Of a DNA stretch of 64,000 bases, positions 8,763 through 17,921 are shown piece after piece. Within the stretch, counting starts at the first letter, position 1; every line of letters begins with the position of its first letter. Location of the stretch: the NCBI RefSeq assembly GCF_044761985.1, contig NZ_JBIWDK010000002.1:372001-436000 (forward strand), read 5' to 3'. Made by a program: the position numbers and the translations under genes. The notes beneath the pieces are model-generated. The model saw only the letters and a program-made list of their open reading frames with translations. It searched no databases and was not told the origin of the DNA. Source of the stretch: Peribacillus sp044761985. Lineage in GTDB: Bacteria; Bacillota; Bacilli; Bacillales; DSM-1321.

Positions 8763-11700
8763 ATGAAAGATTCAGGATTTCAGTTTGGTGGCTCCCAAAA
8801 TAGGACGGGATGGATTATTGCCATCATTGCTGTCTTATTAATCCCATTCATCTATGCAGCAATCATTCTAACTGCAAAATGGGGGCCATATGACAATTTA
8901 TCCAAATTACCTGTCGCTGTCGTCAATAAGGATGTAGGTGGCACTTCAGGCGGGAAGCCCATTAATGTCGGCAATGATTTAGTGGCTGAGTTGCGGTCTG
9001 GCGATACCCTCGGATGGGAATTCGTTGATGAAAAGACCGCTAAAAAAGGGTTAGAGAATACCGATTACTACATGGTCATTGAAATTCCGGAAAATTTCTC
9101 ACAGAATGTAACAACGGTCTTGGATGCAAATCCGGTAAAACCCGAACTGATCTATACTCAGAATGAAGGGTTGCACTTCATGGCTGCCCAAGTAACCAAA
9201 AGTGCTACAGAACGTATTCGGGAAAGCTTGGCTGATAAGGTGACCGCCACTTATACAACGAGCTTGCTCAATCAACTGGGTGATATTGAAAACGGTTTCA
9301 CAGATGGGGCGAATGGTTCTCAAAAAATCAATGATGGAGCCGGAGAACTGAAAAATGGTACCGCTCAAATCCTTGATTCCTTGAAACAAAAGGCACCAGA
9401 CATCGCAAGACTTGCAAGTGGAGCGGCAGAATTAAAAGCTGGAACGAGCGTCATGTACAGCTCTCTTTCTGGTAAACAGGGAGACATCGGCAAATTAGCG
9501 GATGGAGCCAAACAGGTAGACAATGGAGCTCAGACCTTAAATGGTGGGGCTAGAAAATTAGATGCTGGTGCCCAACAATTGAACATTGGTGCAACCACAC
9601 TTAACGGCGGGGCCAATCAAATCAATTCCGGTGCCCAGGCTCTTAATAGCGGCGCCAACCAAGTCAATGATGGGGCTCAAGCCCTTAACGGCGGCGTCAA
9701 TCAAGTCAACAATGGGGCTCAAACCCTCAATGGTGGGGCCAATCAACTAAATACAGGTGCCCAGGCTCTTAATAGTGGCGCCAATCAAGTCAACTCAGGC
9801 GCTCAAGCTCTTAATGGCGGAGTCAATCAAGTCAATGATGGGGCTCAAACCGTTAATGGTGGAGCCAATCAACTGAATACAGGTGCTCAAGCTCTTAATA
9901 GTGGTGCCAATCAAGTCAATTCAGGCGCTCAAGAACTTAATGGTGGAGCCAATCAACTGAATACAGGTGCTCAAGCTCTTAATAGTGGCGCCAATCAAGT
10001 CAACTCAGGCGCTCAAGCTCTTAATGGTGGCGTCAATCAAGTTCATACAGGCGCCCAGGCCCTTAATGGCGGCGCCAATCAAGTCAACTCAGGTGCCCAA
10101 GCTCTTAACGGCGGCGCTAATCAAGTAAACGATGGGGCCCAAAAATTAAATGAAGGAGCCAGTTCGGTATACGCTGGTGCTACTTCATTACAGGGCGGGG
10201 CAAGCCAAGTGAACGATGGAGCCCAAAAACTGAATAGCGGTACAAAAGAATTAGCCACAGGTGCCACTTCTTTACAAGATGGTGCCAAACGAGTGTTAGA
10301 TGGTTTAACGACTGCCGAGACAGGAAGCAATAAGTTGAATACTGGCCTATCGACTCTTGTTGAAGGCAGTAAAGGACTTTCTACAGGTGCTGAAGGCGTG
10401 AACTCTGCGGTGAAAGGATTATCTCCAGCCGCTAGTAGTGTTGCAACAGGCTTGGCCCAACTTGCTGAGCAAGTTCCTGAACTTAAGGCAAGTCAGGATT
10501 TCCAAGAGCTATTAGATGGAAGCCGACAGGTCGCCGGCGGATTGGGGCAATTAGCCGACCAAACGCCTGGTTTAGTATCGGGAGCTGCTCAAATAAAAGG
10601 TGGGCTAGCCGATGCTTCAACAGGGGCCAACACTTTAGAAACTGGGTTAAATACCTTAGTAGCAGGACAAAAACAAGTTTACGCAGGAACACAGAACTTA
10701 GCTAAAGGTGCAGGTGACCTTTCCGCCGGAGCTAGCCAACTCGTAACAGGAACTGGTTCATTGGCAGAAGGTACGAATACACTTGCCGCCGGAACTGCAG
10801 CTCTGGCAACCGGCAGTAAAGATTTGGTTGCCGGGACTGGATCACTCGCTTCTGGAAGCAAAGAACTTGTGGCAGGAACGACCACGCTTGCCAATGGAAG
10901 TAAAGATCTTGTAACGGGAACAGGTACCCTCGCTCAAGGTAGTAAGGACCTTGTCGTAGGAACCGATTCACTTGCAAAAGGCAGTAAAGACCTTGCCACT
11001 GGTGCAGGCACGCTTGCTAACGGGACAAAGACCCTGGCAGCCGGAACAAGTACACTTGCTAGTGGCAGTAAAGACCTTGCTGCTGGCGCAGGCACGCTTG
11101 CCAACGGGACAAAAACCCTTGCGGCCGGAACAAGTACGCTTGCAAAAGGTAGTAAAGACCTTGCAGCCGGAACAGGTTCACTTGCCAAAGGTAGTAAAGA
11201 TCTTGCCGCCGGTGCAGGCACGCTTGCTAACGGTACGAAGACTCTTGCTGCTGGAACAAGTACGCTTGCAAAAGGCAGTAAAGATCTTGCCGCCGGAACG
11301 GGCACACTTGCTAACGGTACGAAGACTCTCGCCGCTGGAACAGGCACGCTTGCAAAAGGTAGTAAAGACCTTCTTACTGGAACGGGTACGCTTGCTAATG
11401 GCACGAAGACTCTCTCTGCTGGTGCCGGTAAGCTTGCCGCTGGAACGGGCACGCTTGCTGCAGGTAACCAAACCGTGAAAGCGGGATGGAACGACCTTAC
11501 AATCGGTGCAAACAAACTGGATAACGGGATGACGCAAGTGAGTGACGGCACGAAAACCGTGAAAACAGGTTGGGGCACTTTATCCGATGGTGTCCAACAA
11601 GTAGACGGTGGTGTCGGACAAATCAAAGATGGCAGTAAGACATTGACAACCGGCTTATCTGGCGGTGCTGATAAATTAAGTGCCATTAACACGGATGAAA

Positions 11701-12356
11701 AGAACATTGCCATGTTTGCGGCACCAGTGGAATTGAGTGGAAAGTCCATCAATACATTCCCTGGATACCGTTATGCGAATGCTCCATATATCCTTTCGTT
11801 AGCATTATTCGTAGGAGTTTTGGTCATGGCTTGTCTCTTCAACTTACAATTGCCAGCGGTGACAGAGGGCTCTGCATTTAGATGGTACGCGATCCAATTC
11901 AGAAACATGGCAGTGCTTGCGATAGCCCAGGCGCTCATCGCATCTGTTTTCGCTTCCTTCTATTTAAAATCAACCTTTACAAACGGGATCATGTTAATCT
12001 TATTCTCGGTATTCATCAGCTTAACCTTCTTGGCCATCGTGTTCTTCCTAGTGGCTTTAGCTGGAAATATCGGGCGTTTCATCGCTTTTGCATTCTTGGT
12101 TTTACAGCTATCCACAACAGGTTCAAGCTTACCAGTTCATATGCTTCCAGAAGGATTGCAAACATTAAGTAATTTCTTACCACTTACGTACTCGATTAAC
12201 GGCTTTAAATCTATCATCACTCTTAATAACTATGATTTATTCTGGTCAAGCGTCAGCGTTCTTGCCATATTCCTTGTCTTGTTCGCTGCCCTTTCCCTGG
12301 CTGTTATTTGGTTCAAGTCCGGTAGAAATTCAGAACGTGCAGATGTTGCAGCATAA
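8763..12356 (+). CDS. Giant YhgE/Pip-family membrane protein with long heptad-repeat ectodomain
   Basis: The 1197-aa protein has an N-terminal membrane segment (about 17-37), a folded YhgE/Pip N-domain (about 40-170), a repeat region (about 240-975) and a C-terminal block of about five membrane helices (about 1000-1185) resembling ABC-2-type permeases. The repeats are near-perfect heptads: first G-A-(N/Q)-x-(V/L)-N-x, then G-(T/A/S)-x-x-L-A-x, fitting a very long extracellular coiled-coil or beta-helical stalk. Relatives include B. subtilis YhgE and YueB, the SPP1 phage receptor linked to type VII secretion. Transport or receptor function is inferred from family only. The start ATG has TAGGGGG upstream. 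Likely regulation is by a TetR-type repressor at 8518-8535. The stalk is much longer than I would expect for YhgE. Confidence 0.85.
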   Translation: MKDSGFQFGGSQNRTGWIIAIIAVLLIPFIYAAIILTAKWGPYDNLSKLPVAVVNKDVGGTSGGKPINVGNDLVAELRSGDTLGWEFVDEKTAKKGLENTDYYMVIEIPENFSQNVTTVLDANPVKPELIYTQNEGLHFMAAQVTKSATERIRESLADKVTATYTTSLLNQLGDIENGFTDGANGSQKINDGAGELKNGTAQILDSLKQKAPDIARLASGAAELKAGTSVMYSSLSGKQGDIGKLADGAKQVDNGAQTLNGGARKLDAGAQQLNIGATTLNGGANQINSGAQALNSGANQVNDGAQALNGGVNQVNNGAQTLNGGANQLNTGAQALNSGANQVNSGAQALNGGVNQVNDGAQTVNGGANQLNTGAQALNSGANQVNSGAQELNGGANQLNTGAQALNSGANQVNSGAQALNGGVNQVHTGAQALNGGANQVNSGAQALNGGANQVNDGAQKLNEGASSVYAGATSLQGGASQVNDGAQKLNSGTKELATGATSLQDGAKRVLDGLTTAETGSNKLNTGLSTLVEGSKGLSTGAEGVNSAVKGLSPAASSVATGLAQLAEQVPELKASQDFQELLDGSRQVAGGLGQLADQTPGLVSGAAQIKGGLADASTGANTLETGLNTLVAGQKQVYAGTQNLAKGAGDLSAGASQLVTGTGSLAEGTNTLAAGTAALATGSKDLVAGTGSLASGSKELVAGTTTLANGSKDLVTGTGTLAQGSKDLVVGTDSLAKGSKDLATGAGTLANGTKTLAAGTSTLASGSKDLAAGAGTLANGTKTLAAGTSTLAKGSKDLAAGTGSLAKGSKDLAAGAGTLANGTKTLAAGTSTLAKGSKDLAAGTGTLANGTKTLAAGTGTLAKGSKDLLTGTGTLANGTKTLSAGAGKLAAGTGTLAAGNQTVKAGWNDLTIGANKLDNGMTQVSDGTKTVKTGWGTLSDGVQQVDGGVGQIKDGSKTLTTGLSGGADKLSAINTDEKNIAMFAAPVELSGKSINTFPGYRYANAPYILSLALFVGVLVMACLFNLQLPAVTEGSAFRWYAIQFRNMAVLAIAQALIASVFASFYLKSTFTNGIMLILFSVFISLTFLAIVFFLVALAGNIGRFIAFAFLVLQLSTTGSSLPVHMLPEGLQTLSNFLPLTYSINGFKSIITLNNYDLFWSSVSVLAIFLVLFAALSLAVIWFKSGRNSERADVAA
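9490..10300 (+). repeat. In-frame tandem repeats, block 1 (GAxxLNx heptads)
   Basis: About 37 consecutive 21-bp units encode GA(N/Q)x(V/L)Nx. Pairs of heptads form a 42-bp higher unit (for example GANQVNSGAQALNG), with near-identical copies between 9620 and 10130 that indicate recent duplication. Confidence 0.9.
10680..11690 (+). repeat. In-frame tandem repeats, block 2 (GTxxLAx heptads)
   Basis: Consecutive 21-bp units encode G(T/S/A)xxLAx. From about 10990 to 11400 they form 84-bp higher-order repeats (GTKTLAAGTSTLAKGSKDL plus nine more residues). All units keep the reading frame. Confidence 0.9.
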
Positions 12357-12364
12357 AAGTTTTT

Positions 12365-12395
12365 ACCTTCCTGATATTCAGGAAGGTTTTTTTTA
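12365..12395 (+). terminator. Strong terminator after the YhgE-type gene
   Basis: ACCTTCCTGA, loop TAT, TCAGGAAGGT, then eight T: a textbook intrinsic terminator. Confidence 0.9.
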
Positions 12396-12444
12396 TGGAT
12401 CTCTACTAATAATAGAAAGACATACATCAAATGGAGGATTCCAC

Positions 12445-13866
12445 ATGACTAATAAAATCAGAAGCATTCAACTATTCATACGCCCGTATGGTCTAGCATT
12501 AGTATCCCTCCTCCTCATTTTCCTGGCCTACCCGATTCATGGACAAGCTCAAAAGCCTCCCAAAAATGTAATCCTGCTCATTGGCGATGGCATGGGTGTA
12601 GGGGCCATCGAAGTTGCCCGCCAATTCGAATATGGTAAATCCGGGGTGCTTCATATGGAAAAGTTAGAACATGTCGCCCTGATGCGCACCTATTCCGCTA
12701 ATAATTATGTGACCGATTCAGCGGCCGGAGGGTCAGCCATCGCCACTGGCATCAAGACCAATAACGAATCGATCGGGGTTGACTCGACTGGAGTAGAGGT
12801 CGACAGCATTCTAGATGCCTTTCAAGCACATGGAAAAAAGGTCGGGCTCATTTCCACTAATATGGTCGTCGATGCCACCCCGGCCGCTTTCGGTGCCAGC
12901 GTAAAAAACCGCTGGACAGGTGGTTCCCAGATCGCCCGGCAGCTCTTTGATCACCGGATTGACGTCATTCTTGGCGGAGGCGCCTCCTATTTCGAGGAGG
13001 AACGGCAAAATGGCGTCGACCTGGTTTCCAAATTTAAAGAAGCCGGTTATGCGTTTACTGCAAATAAGGAAGAACTTGCTTCCGTTCAACACCCTAAAAA
13101 ACTGCTAGGGCTATTCCACCCTACCTATATGAATTTCAAGCTGGATAGAGAAGTGGTCCACTCACAGGAGCCCACACTCTCCGAAATGACGGCAAAAGCA
13201 CTTGATGTCTTATCTCAAAGTGACAACGGATTCTTTTTAATGGCGGAAGGGGCACGTATCGATTCAATGGAACATGCCGCAGACTATCCAGGAATTTGGA
13301 AAGAAACGATTGAATTTGACCAGACGGTAAAGAAAGCTGTCGAATGGGCCAAACAAAGAAAGGATACCTTGATTGTCGTGTTGGCTGACCATGAAACGAT
13401 GGGAATCTCCGCATCGGAGACGATGGACATTGCTGCATTGAAAAAAATCAAAGTATCTACTCAATATATGGCCAAACAGCTTACCTTTGATAAAGACAAT
13501 AAAATTGAACCGAAAAGTGTCATTTCCGCATTCAAAAACTATGCCCATATCTCTCTTACACCTGAAGAGGCACAACAATTCATCGATCACGTAAGAAGCA
13601 ATAGAACGCTTGTCTACCCGCAGCATAGCATCGATTGGGAAATTGGCAGTACTATCGCCAAACATTATAAAGCTGGAGTAGCGGACAGAAGTATACGTGC
13701 AGCCAGTTCGACAGGAGGGCACACCGCCAATATGGTGCCTGTCTTTGCAACCGGACCTGGAAGTGAGGCATTCGACGGCGTACTCGACAATACGGACATC
13801 TCACAAATCATTGCCAAAGCGGCTGGCGTTCCCTTTACCCCAGGCCAACAATTATCCCAAAATTAG
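12445..13866 (+). CDS. Secreted alkaline phosphatase (PhoA family)
   Basis: The product is 473 aa from the ATG at 12445 (GGAGG 7 nt upstream); the open frame extends further left without a ribosome site. Residues 1-34 form a signal peptide. Family motifs in order are VILLIGDGMGVGAIE (metal-binding Asp), VTDSAAGGSAIATG with the nucleophilic Ser of the DSA motif, MAEGARID, VLADHETMG, and TGGHTANMVPVFATGP with metal-ligand His. It hydrolyses phosphate monoesters outside the membrane. Only 88 bp separate it from the previous gene and no obvious PhoP direct repeats were seen there, so its regulation is unclear. Confidence 0.95.
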   Translation: MTNKIRSIQLFIRPYGLALVSLLLIFLAYPIHGQAQKPPKNVILLIGDGMGVGAIEVARQFEYGKSGVLHMEKLEHVALMRTYSANNYVTDSAAGGSAIATGIKTNNESIGVDSTGVEVDSILDAFQAHGKKVGLISTNMVVDATPAAFGASVKNRWTGGSQIARQLFDHRIDVILGGGASYFEEERQNGVDLVSKFKEAGYAFTANKEELASVQHPKKLLGLFHPTYMNFKLDREVVHSQEPTLSEMTAKALDVLSQSDNGFFLMAEGARIDSMEHAADYPGIWKETIEFDQTVKKAVEWAKQRKDTLIVVLADHETMGISASETMDIAALKKIKVSTQYMAKQLTFDKDNKIEPKSVISAFKNYAHISLTPEEAQQFIDHVRSNRTLVYPQHSIDWEIGSTIAKHYKAGVADRSIRAASSTGGHTANMVPVFATGPGSEAFDGVLDNTDISQIIAKAAGVPFTPGQQLSQN

Positions 13867-13897
13867 GGCTGACACATAGTCAGCCCTAGTTTTTTTT
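13863..13897 (+). terminator. Terminator after alkaline phosphatase
   Basis: TAGGGCTGAC, loop ACATA, GTCAGCCCTA, then a run of T. Confidence 0.9.
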
Positions 13898-13982
13898 ATA
13901 TTTCATGCTTTAGCCAAAAGGGATCGAACATGTATTATAATGATTCATATATCAAGTTTTACATAGAAAGGAAAAGACCATT

Positions 13983-14558
13983 TTGGAATTGAATATCACG
14001 TTATTTAGGATGATTAATGATTTAGGCAAAGAGCATGATTACCTGAATCCTCTGTTCATATTTTTCGCAGAATACTCCATGTACTTCTTAGCCATGGCTG
14101 TTATTCTTTTCTTTTTTACAAGAAACGGGAGAAATCGGGTCATGGTCGTTTGTGCAGGGCTTACATTCATTCTTGCCGAGGTAGTCGGCAAGTTAGTGAG
14201 CAAGCTTCATACAAATTACCAACCATTTGCCGTATTGGATGATGTAAATAAATTGATAGAGAAAGATATCAATAATTCTTTTCCTAGCGATCACACCATC
14301 CTCTTCTTTTCCTTTTGTATGACCTTCTGGTTATTCAGTAAAAGTCGATACCGTTTTCTATGGTTGGTCGTAGCCGTACTAGTCGCGCTTTCCCGGGTAG
14401 GAGTAGGTGTCCATTATCCTGCTGATATCACTGTCGGCGCATTGATTAGTATATGCGTATCCTTTATTGTTTACAAAGTCGTGCCTCCCTTAACGATTAC
14501 GAAACGTCTATTTCATTCACAAGCAAGCATAGAACGAACCAAATCAAAAGAATTGTAA
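13983..14558 (+). CDS. bcrC: PAP2-family undecaprenyl-diphosphatase, BcrC-like
   Basis: The 191-aa integral membrane protein has about five to six helices. PAP2 phosphatase motifs are NSFPSDHTILFF (motif 2, catalytic His) and SRVGVGVHYPADITVG (motif 3, nucleophilic His with Arg and Asp). In motif 1 the usual RP pair reads QP (TNYQPF), which I believe also occurs in other Bacillus BcrC proteins. Such enzymes dephosphorylate C55-PP outside the membrane, recycling the lipid carrier for peptidoglycan and teichoic acids and giving bacitracin tolerance. The start is TTG at 13983 with AAAGGAA upstream. Assignment to BcrC rather than another PAP2 is by overall resemblance. Confidence 0.8.
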   Translation: MELNITLFRMINDLGKEHDYLNPLFIFFAEYSMYFLAMAVILFFFTRNGRNRVMVVCAGLTFILAEVVGKLVSKLHTNYQPFAVLDDVNKLIEKDINNSFPSDHTILFFSFCMTFWLFSKSRYRFLWLVVAVLVALSRVGVGVHYPADITVGALISICVSFIVYKVVPPLTITKRLFHSQASIERTKSKEL

Positions 14559-14563
14559 TCACC

Positions 14564-14598
14564 AAAAAACCGCCAGTTCCCTTCACTGGCGGTTTTTC
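14564..14598. terminator. Bidirectional terminator
   Basis: AAAAAACCGCCAGT pairs with ACTGGCGGTTTTT between converging genes. Confidence 0.85.
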
Positions 14599-14607
14599 GT
14601 GTAAAGT

Positions 14608-15822
14608 CTAATTGGTAACAAGGAAAATCCTTTCGGTACTTAAAAGAAATTCATTGTATTGGTAATTGATCCGGATAAACATTTCAGCTGTGTCCTTCGC
14701 TACATTGTTCGTTAGGTCTAGTTTATTTTGTTGATTCAGTTCATTATACGTCACCCGATATTCCGAACCGGGTCCCGAATTCTTCCAGGCCATTAACTGG
14801 ACGGTCCTCCCTACCTTTTGAAAGGTATTATTCTTAATGGTTGGGTTGATCGCCCCACTGACTAAAATACCTCGGGTGTCCTCCTTGCCATTTTCCACAT
14901 TCTTGATGGTATTATTCCTAATCCGGGCATTCGACCAATTCATCACGCGAATCGCATCGCTACGCGTTTTCTCGATTCTATTGTTTTGAATCACTACTTT
15001 ATCATGGTATTTGGATTCGGAATATTTATGGGTACCCACTGCACGATCCAGGTTTTTGAATGTATTATGTTCAATGGTCACGTTCTTATTGGCCGTTTTA
15101 TCAAACTTACTCCAAGTTTGGCTCCAGCCTTGTGTACTTTTGTCAGGTGTATCAAGGTTAATGGCTTCTTTATTTACATTCTGGGAAGCCTTGGAATCCA
15201 TGAAGGTATTTTTGCGGACCATGACATGATCCGAAGCATCCATCTCAATAAAGTGGCCGGAATACATATTCTTGAATTGGATATTCTCCACATTGACGTT
15301 TTTGTTATGTCCCATGATGATGGCGATTCCATCTTTTATATAGTTCATATCGACCGTTACATGACCTTCCCCAATAAATGATATATTCTTCTCACCATTG
15401 TGCTTACCATAAACCCCCTTCTTGGAAGATTTGGATGGCCTTATCAGTTGGAACATCGATTTGGCCGCAACGAACTGGCTCGTACCCGTTTTATTTCCTT
15501 TAACCAGCTTCACACCATCCTTCATCTTGATCGTCACATTCGAAGGAACATAGAGCGTATTACTGATTGTATATGTCCCTTTTTTCAGAACTAGCGTTCC
15601 GCCACCCTTTTTCTCTAGCTGTTCAAGGTATGAACGCAATAGGTAATAATGCTTCGTATGCGTGTTATATGTAGAAAAATTCATCATCTTATTCTTATAT
15701 GTTTTACTGGCCGGTGATATGGTATAGGTCGGTTTGGAAGCCGCCACTGCCGAATGCATCGGTAATCCTCCACTGATCAATAACATAACGGCGATACACA
15801 CTAACCTAACTTTTTTCCTCAT
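14608..15822 (-). CDS. Secreted right-handed beta-helix protein (pectate-lyase-like fold)
   Basis: The product is 404 aa from the ATG at 15822, which has GGGGAG 8 nt upstream; the open frame runs 18 codons further without a ribosome site. A signal peptide (about 1-28, ending AVAA) is followed by repeated beta-helix coils with the x-(I/V)-x-(I/V)-x-x-N-x-(F/I) pattern, such as NVTIEHNTFKNL, KVVIQNNRIEK and ARIRNNTIKNV. The fold is shared by polysaccharide lyases and hydrolases (PbH1 repeats). I do not see a clear catalytic triad, so the substrate is unknown. Neighbours suggest a wall polymer or secreted glycan. It could also be a non-enzymatic surface protein. Confidence 0.8.
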   Translation of the reverse strand: MRKKVRLVCIAVMLLISGGLPMHSAVAASKPTYTISPASKTYKNKMMNFSTYNTHTKHYYLLRSYLEQLEKKGGGTLVLKKGTYTISNTLYVPSNVTIKMKDGVKLVKGNKTGTSQFVAAKSMFQLIRPSKSSKKGVYGKHNGEKNISFIGEGHVTVDMNYIKDGIAIIMGHNKNVNVENIQFKNMYSGHFIEMDASDHVMVRKNTFMDSKASQNVNKEAINLDTPDKSTQGWSQTWSKFDKTANKNVTIEHNTFKNLDRAVGTHKYSESKYHDKVVIQNNRIEKTRSDAIRVMNWSNARIRNNTIKNVENGKEDTRGILVSGAINPTIKNNTFQKVGRTVQLMAWKNSGPGSEYRVTYNELNQQNKLDLTNNVAKDTAEMFIRINYQYNEFLLSTERIFLVTN

Positions 15823-15970
15823 GATGCTAACTCCCCTTTTTATATGCTTTTCCCTAAAAATCCCTTTGATTAACAAAGGATTTTTTTTACACTTTACCTA
15901 TAATATCACTTTTCTTGATGAAATAAGCATATATGACCACAAATATTCCATTTAATTCTATAAAAATGAA

Positions 15971-16004
15971 TAAAAAGACACCATCCAGTTGAATGGATGG
16001 TGTC
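15971..16004 (-). terminator. Terminator of the SpoIID/LytB-SH3 gene
   Basis: On the minus strand GACACCATCCA and TGGATGGTGTC form an 11-bp stem followed by TTTTTATT, just after the stop. Confidence 0.85.
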
Positions 16005-16009
16005 ACATC

Positions 16010-17815
16010 TTATGATTTTTTTATATAAGCCTTGGAAACATACCCACTTTTGTTTCCTTGTTTCACCTTATACCAGTTCCCTTGTTGGGCTAGTATGGTA
16101 ACGGTTTGGTTTTTCTTAAGCTGGCCGACGATTTTGGAAGTTGTGTTCGTCTTCTCCCGCATGTTCAAAACCGTAGCTGTCACGTTTCCCGTTGTTTTCT
16201 TGACGGTGATTTTTGTAGAGACTGACTTCTTGTTATTGCTTCCATCAATCGCGGTGATGGTTGCTGTATACGTACCGTTGGTGACATTCGCAAAGTTCCA
16301 CGTAGCCGATTGATCACCTTTTCGTAGCGATTTACCTTTGGTCGGGGTCGCTACCACTTTCCCCTTGCTGTCCGCGACTTGGACCGTAACGACCGCGGCC
16401 TCGTTTAGGTTATAGGAAATGCTCGCCTTTTCGGTGCTATAATTCCCCGATGTAAGGATGTTTGTGATTTTCGGAGCGGCGGTATCCTTATTCACGACAG
16501 GCTCTGCTGCAGGTCCGGCCCCCCCGTCACTATATTCCCTCACGATCGTCGTGTTCGGGTAATAAAACCCGATAATCTCTTGATACGTTTGCCCGGCTTC
16601 CGCCCTATTTCTCGCGCCATATTGGCTCATTCCCACGCCATGACCAAAGCCTAGCCCTTCCAACACAATCTTGTCAGGATTCGCTTGTTTCGAATCCAAC
16701 GCTAGGTAGCTCTTCATCTTGTCCGTTCCCACCATCTCACGGATTTTCGAAGCGGCAACATTCGTGAGGATAAGTGTTTGAGGCACCAATTCCCCCGTAT
16801 CCGTTACGATATCCCTCACAAGGAAATTCAGTTGGATGGAACCTTTCGTGACCCGTCCTCCACTCGTTTTATCCGATACGGATAAAACGGGAATATCGGT
16901 GATCTTCATGTCCTTCTTGCTATAGCCATTACGTTGAAGCCATATTTTCAAATTCGGGACAACCGTGGTATCTTTCTCTTTCACGCTTGTCCACCAATCT
17001 GCCGGCTTCGACAAATCCTTATCGGAAAGATTGATTTGCTGTTTATCCAACTCAATGGACCACCTTGTTTTCGAATCAAATGGATCCACTTTAATGGCCA
17101 GATAGTCGAGAGGCTCGCCATTGGTCCAAACGTTAGAATTCAATTCCGTCATCCCGCCATTACTCGAGGAAAATAGCGCTTCAATCAACTTTCCATCATG
17201 CTTGATGACAAGCCCCTTGGTCTGTTCTGCCGCCAAATTAGAATGGGGATGACCGTCGGCTCCCCCATATACCTGATAAGAAACCGTATCATCAATCACG
17301 GTAGATTGGTAACGAAGAGCATAGGTGCGCGCTGCGATCGTTTGGGCTTTCAAGGCCTCGATATGCCAGAGTGCCGGCATTTCCCTTGGTACGACACCCT
17401 TTACATACTCCTCAATATGAACATGGTTGATGGGACGTATATAACCCCCTTCAACCATAAACTCCATTGATCCCGGGTATGGACGGTTATTTACATTAAG
17501 AAGAGACGCTTCATTAACCGGCATCACGGTAAACGAGTCATATGTCCCGATCTTTTTGGCAAGCTTGTAGATTGCTAGCTTACCTGACTCCACCTTAACG
17601 GTCAGCTCTTCGCCGCTTTTGATGAAGTCTTTTCCATCAGGCATTTGATAGTCCCCTGTAGCCATGATTGTCACAGTAGTTTGGTTGCCCAAGTAATTTT
17701 TCAGTTTCACTTTCATCTCTGTAGACTTTTCCGCTGCCGCTGCTTCATGCGCGGGAAATGCAGTGAATAGGATAAAGAAAGCCATGCATATATACTTCAA
17801 ACCTCTCATCTTCAT
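16010..17815 (-). CDS. Secreted SpoIID/LytB-domain protein with C-terminal SH3 domain
   Basis: The 601-aa protein has a signal peptide (about 1-28), a SpoIID/LytB domain (about 110-430, with VVPREMPALWHIEALKAQ carrying the conserved Glu, and GFGHGVGMSQYGA), an Ig-like segment (about 445-540) and a bacterial SH3 domain (about 545-601, LNMREKTNTTSKIVG and GYVSKAYIKKS). SpoIID is a lytic transglycosylase on peptide-free glycan strands, and LytB modulates the LytC amidase. This protein is a vegetative-type surface member, distinct from the sporulation spoIID at 61632-62666. The likely role is glycan cleavage or amidase enhancement. The start is 17815 or the second ATG at 17809, which has better spacing to GAGG. 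Confidence 0.85.
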   Translation of the reverse strand: MKMRGLKYICMAFFILFTAFPAHEAAAAEKSTEMKVKLKNYLGNQTTVTIMATGDYQMPDGKDFIKSGEELTVKVESGKLAIYKLAKKIGTYDSFTVMPVNEASLLNVNNRPYPGSMEFMVEGGYIRPINHVHIEEYVKGVVPREMPALWHIEALKAQTIAARTYALRYQSTVIDDTVSYQVYGGADGHPHSNLAAEQTKGLVIKHDGKLIEALFSSSNGGMTELNSNVWTNGEPLDYLAIKVDPFDSKTRWSIELDKQQINLSDKDLSKPADWWTSVKEKDTTVVPNLKIWLQRNGYSKKDMKITDIPVLSVSDKTSGGRVTKGSIQLNFLVRDIVTDTGELVPQTLILTNVAASKIREMVGTDKMKSYLALDSKQANPDKIVLEGLGFGHGVGMSQYGARNRAEAGQTYQEIIGFYYPNTTIVREYSDGGAGPAAEPVVNKDTAAPKITNILTSGNYSTEKASISYNLNEAAVVTVQVADSKGKVVATPTKGKSLRKGDQSATWNFANVTNGTYTATITAIDGSNNKKSVSTKITVKKTTGNVTATVLNMREKTNTTSKIVGQLKKNQTVTILAQQGNWYKVKQGNKSGYVSKAYIKKS

Positions 17816-17921
17816 TCAGCCTCATTCCTATACTAGTTTCTAAGTTAAAAGATTCCTATAGTCATACTATCGGCAGTTCAGGCAGAATTCTAAGAGGAAA
17901 AAGGAAACCGACAAATTTACC

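Noticed and set aside
10972..11478. 168-codon frame inside the repeat region, other plus frame
   Set aside because: Shadow of the repeat coding; translation is Leu/Gln/Arg repeats without a start site.
9490..11690. Possible CRISPR or minisatellite array
   Set aside because: Units are contiguous, in frame and protein coding, with no spacers or repeat-length uniformity expected for CRISPR.
10934..11752. 272-codon open frame antisense to the repeat gene
   Set aside because: It exists only because the repeat units lack stop codons in that frame; it has Pro/Ala/Val low-complexity translation and no ribosome site.
12232..12444. Longer N-terminal extension of the alkaline phosphatase frame
   Set aside because: It overlaps the YhgE-type gene and its terminator, lacks a ribosome site, and would place the signal peptide internally.
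12357..12444. PhoP binding repeats at the alkaline phosphatase gene
   Set aside because: No TTAACA-type direct repeats with 11-bp period were visible in the short gap.
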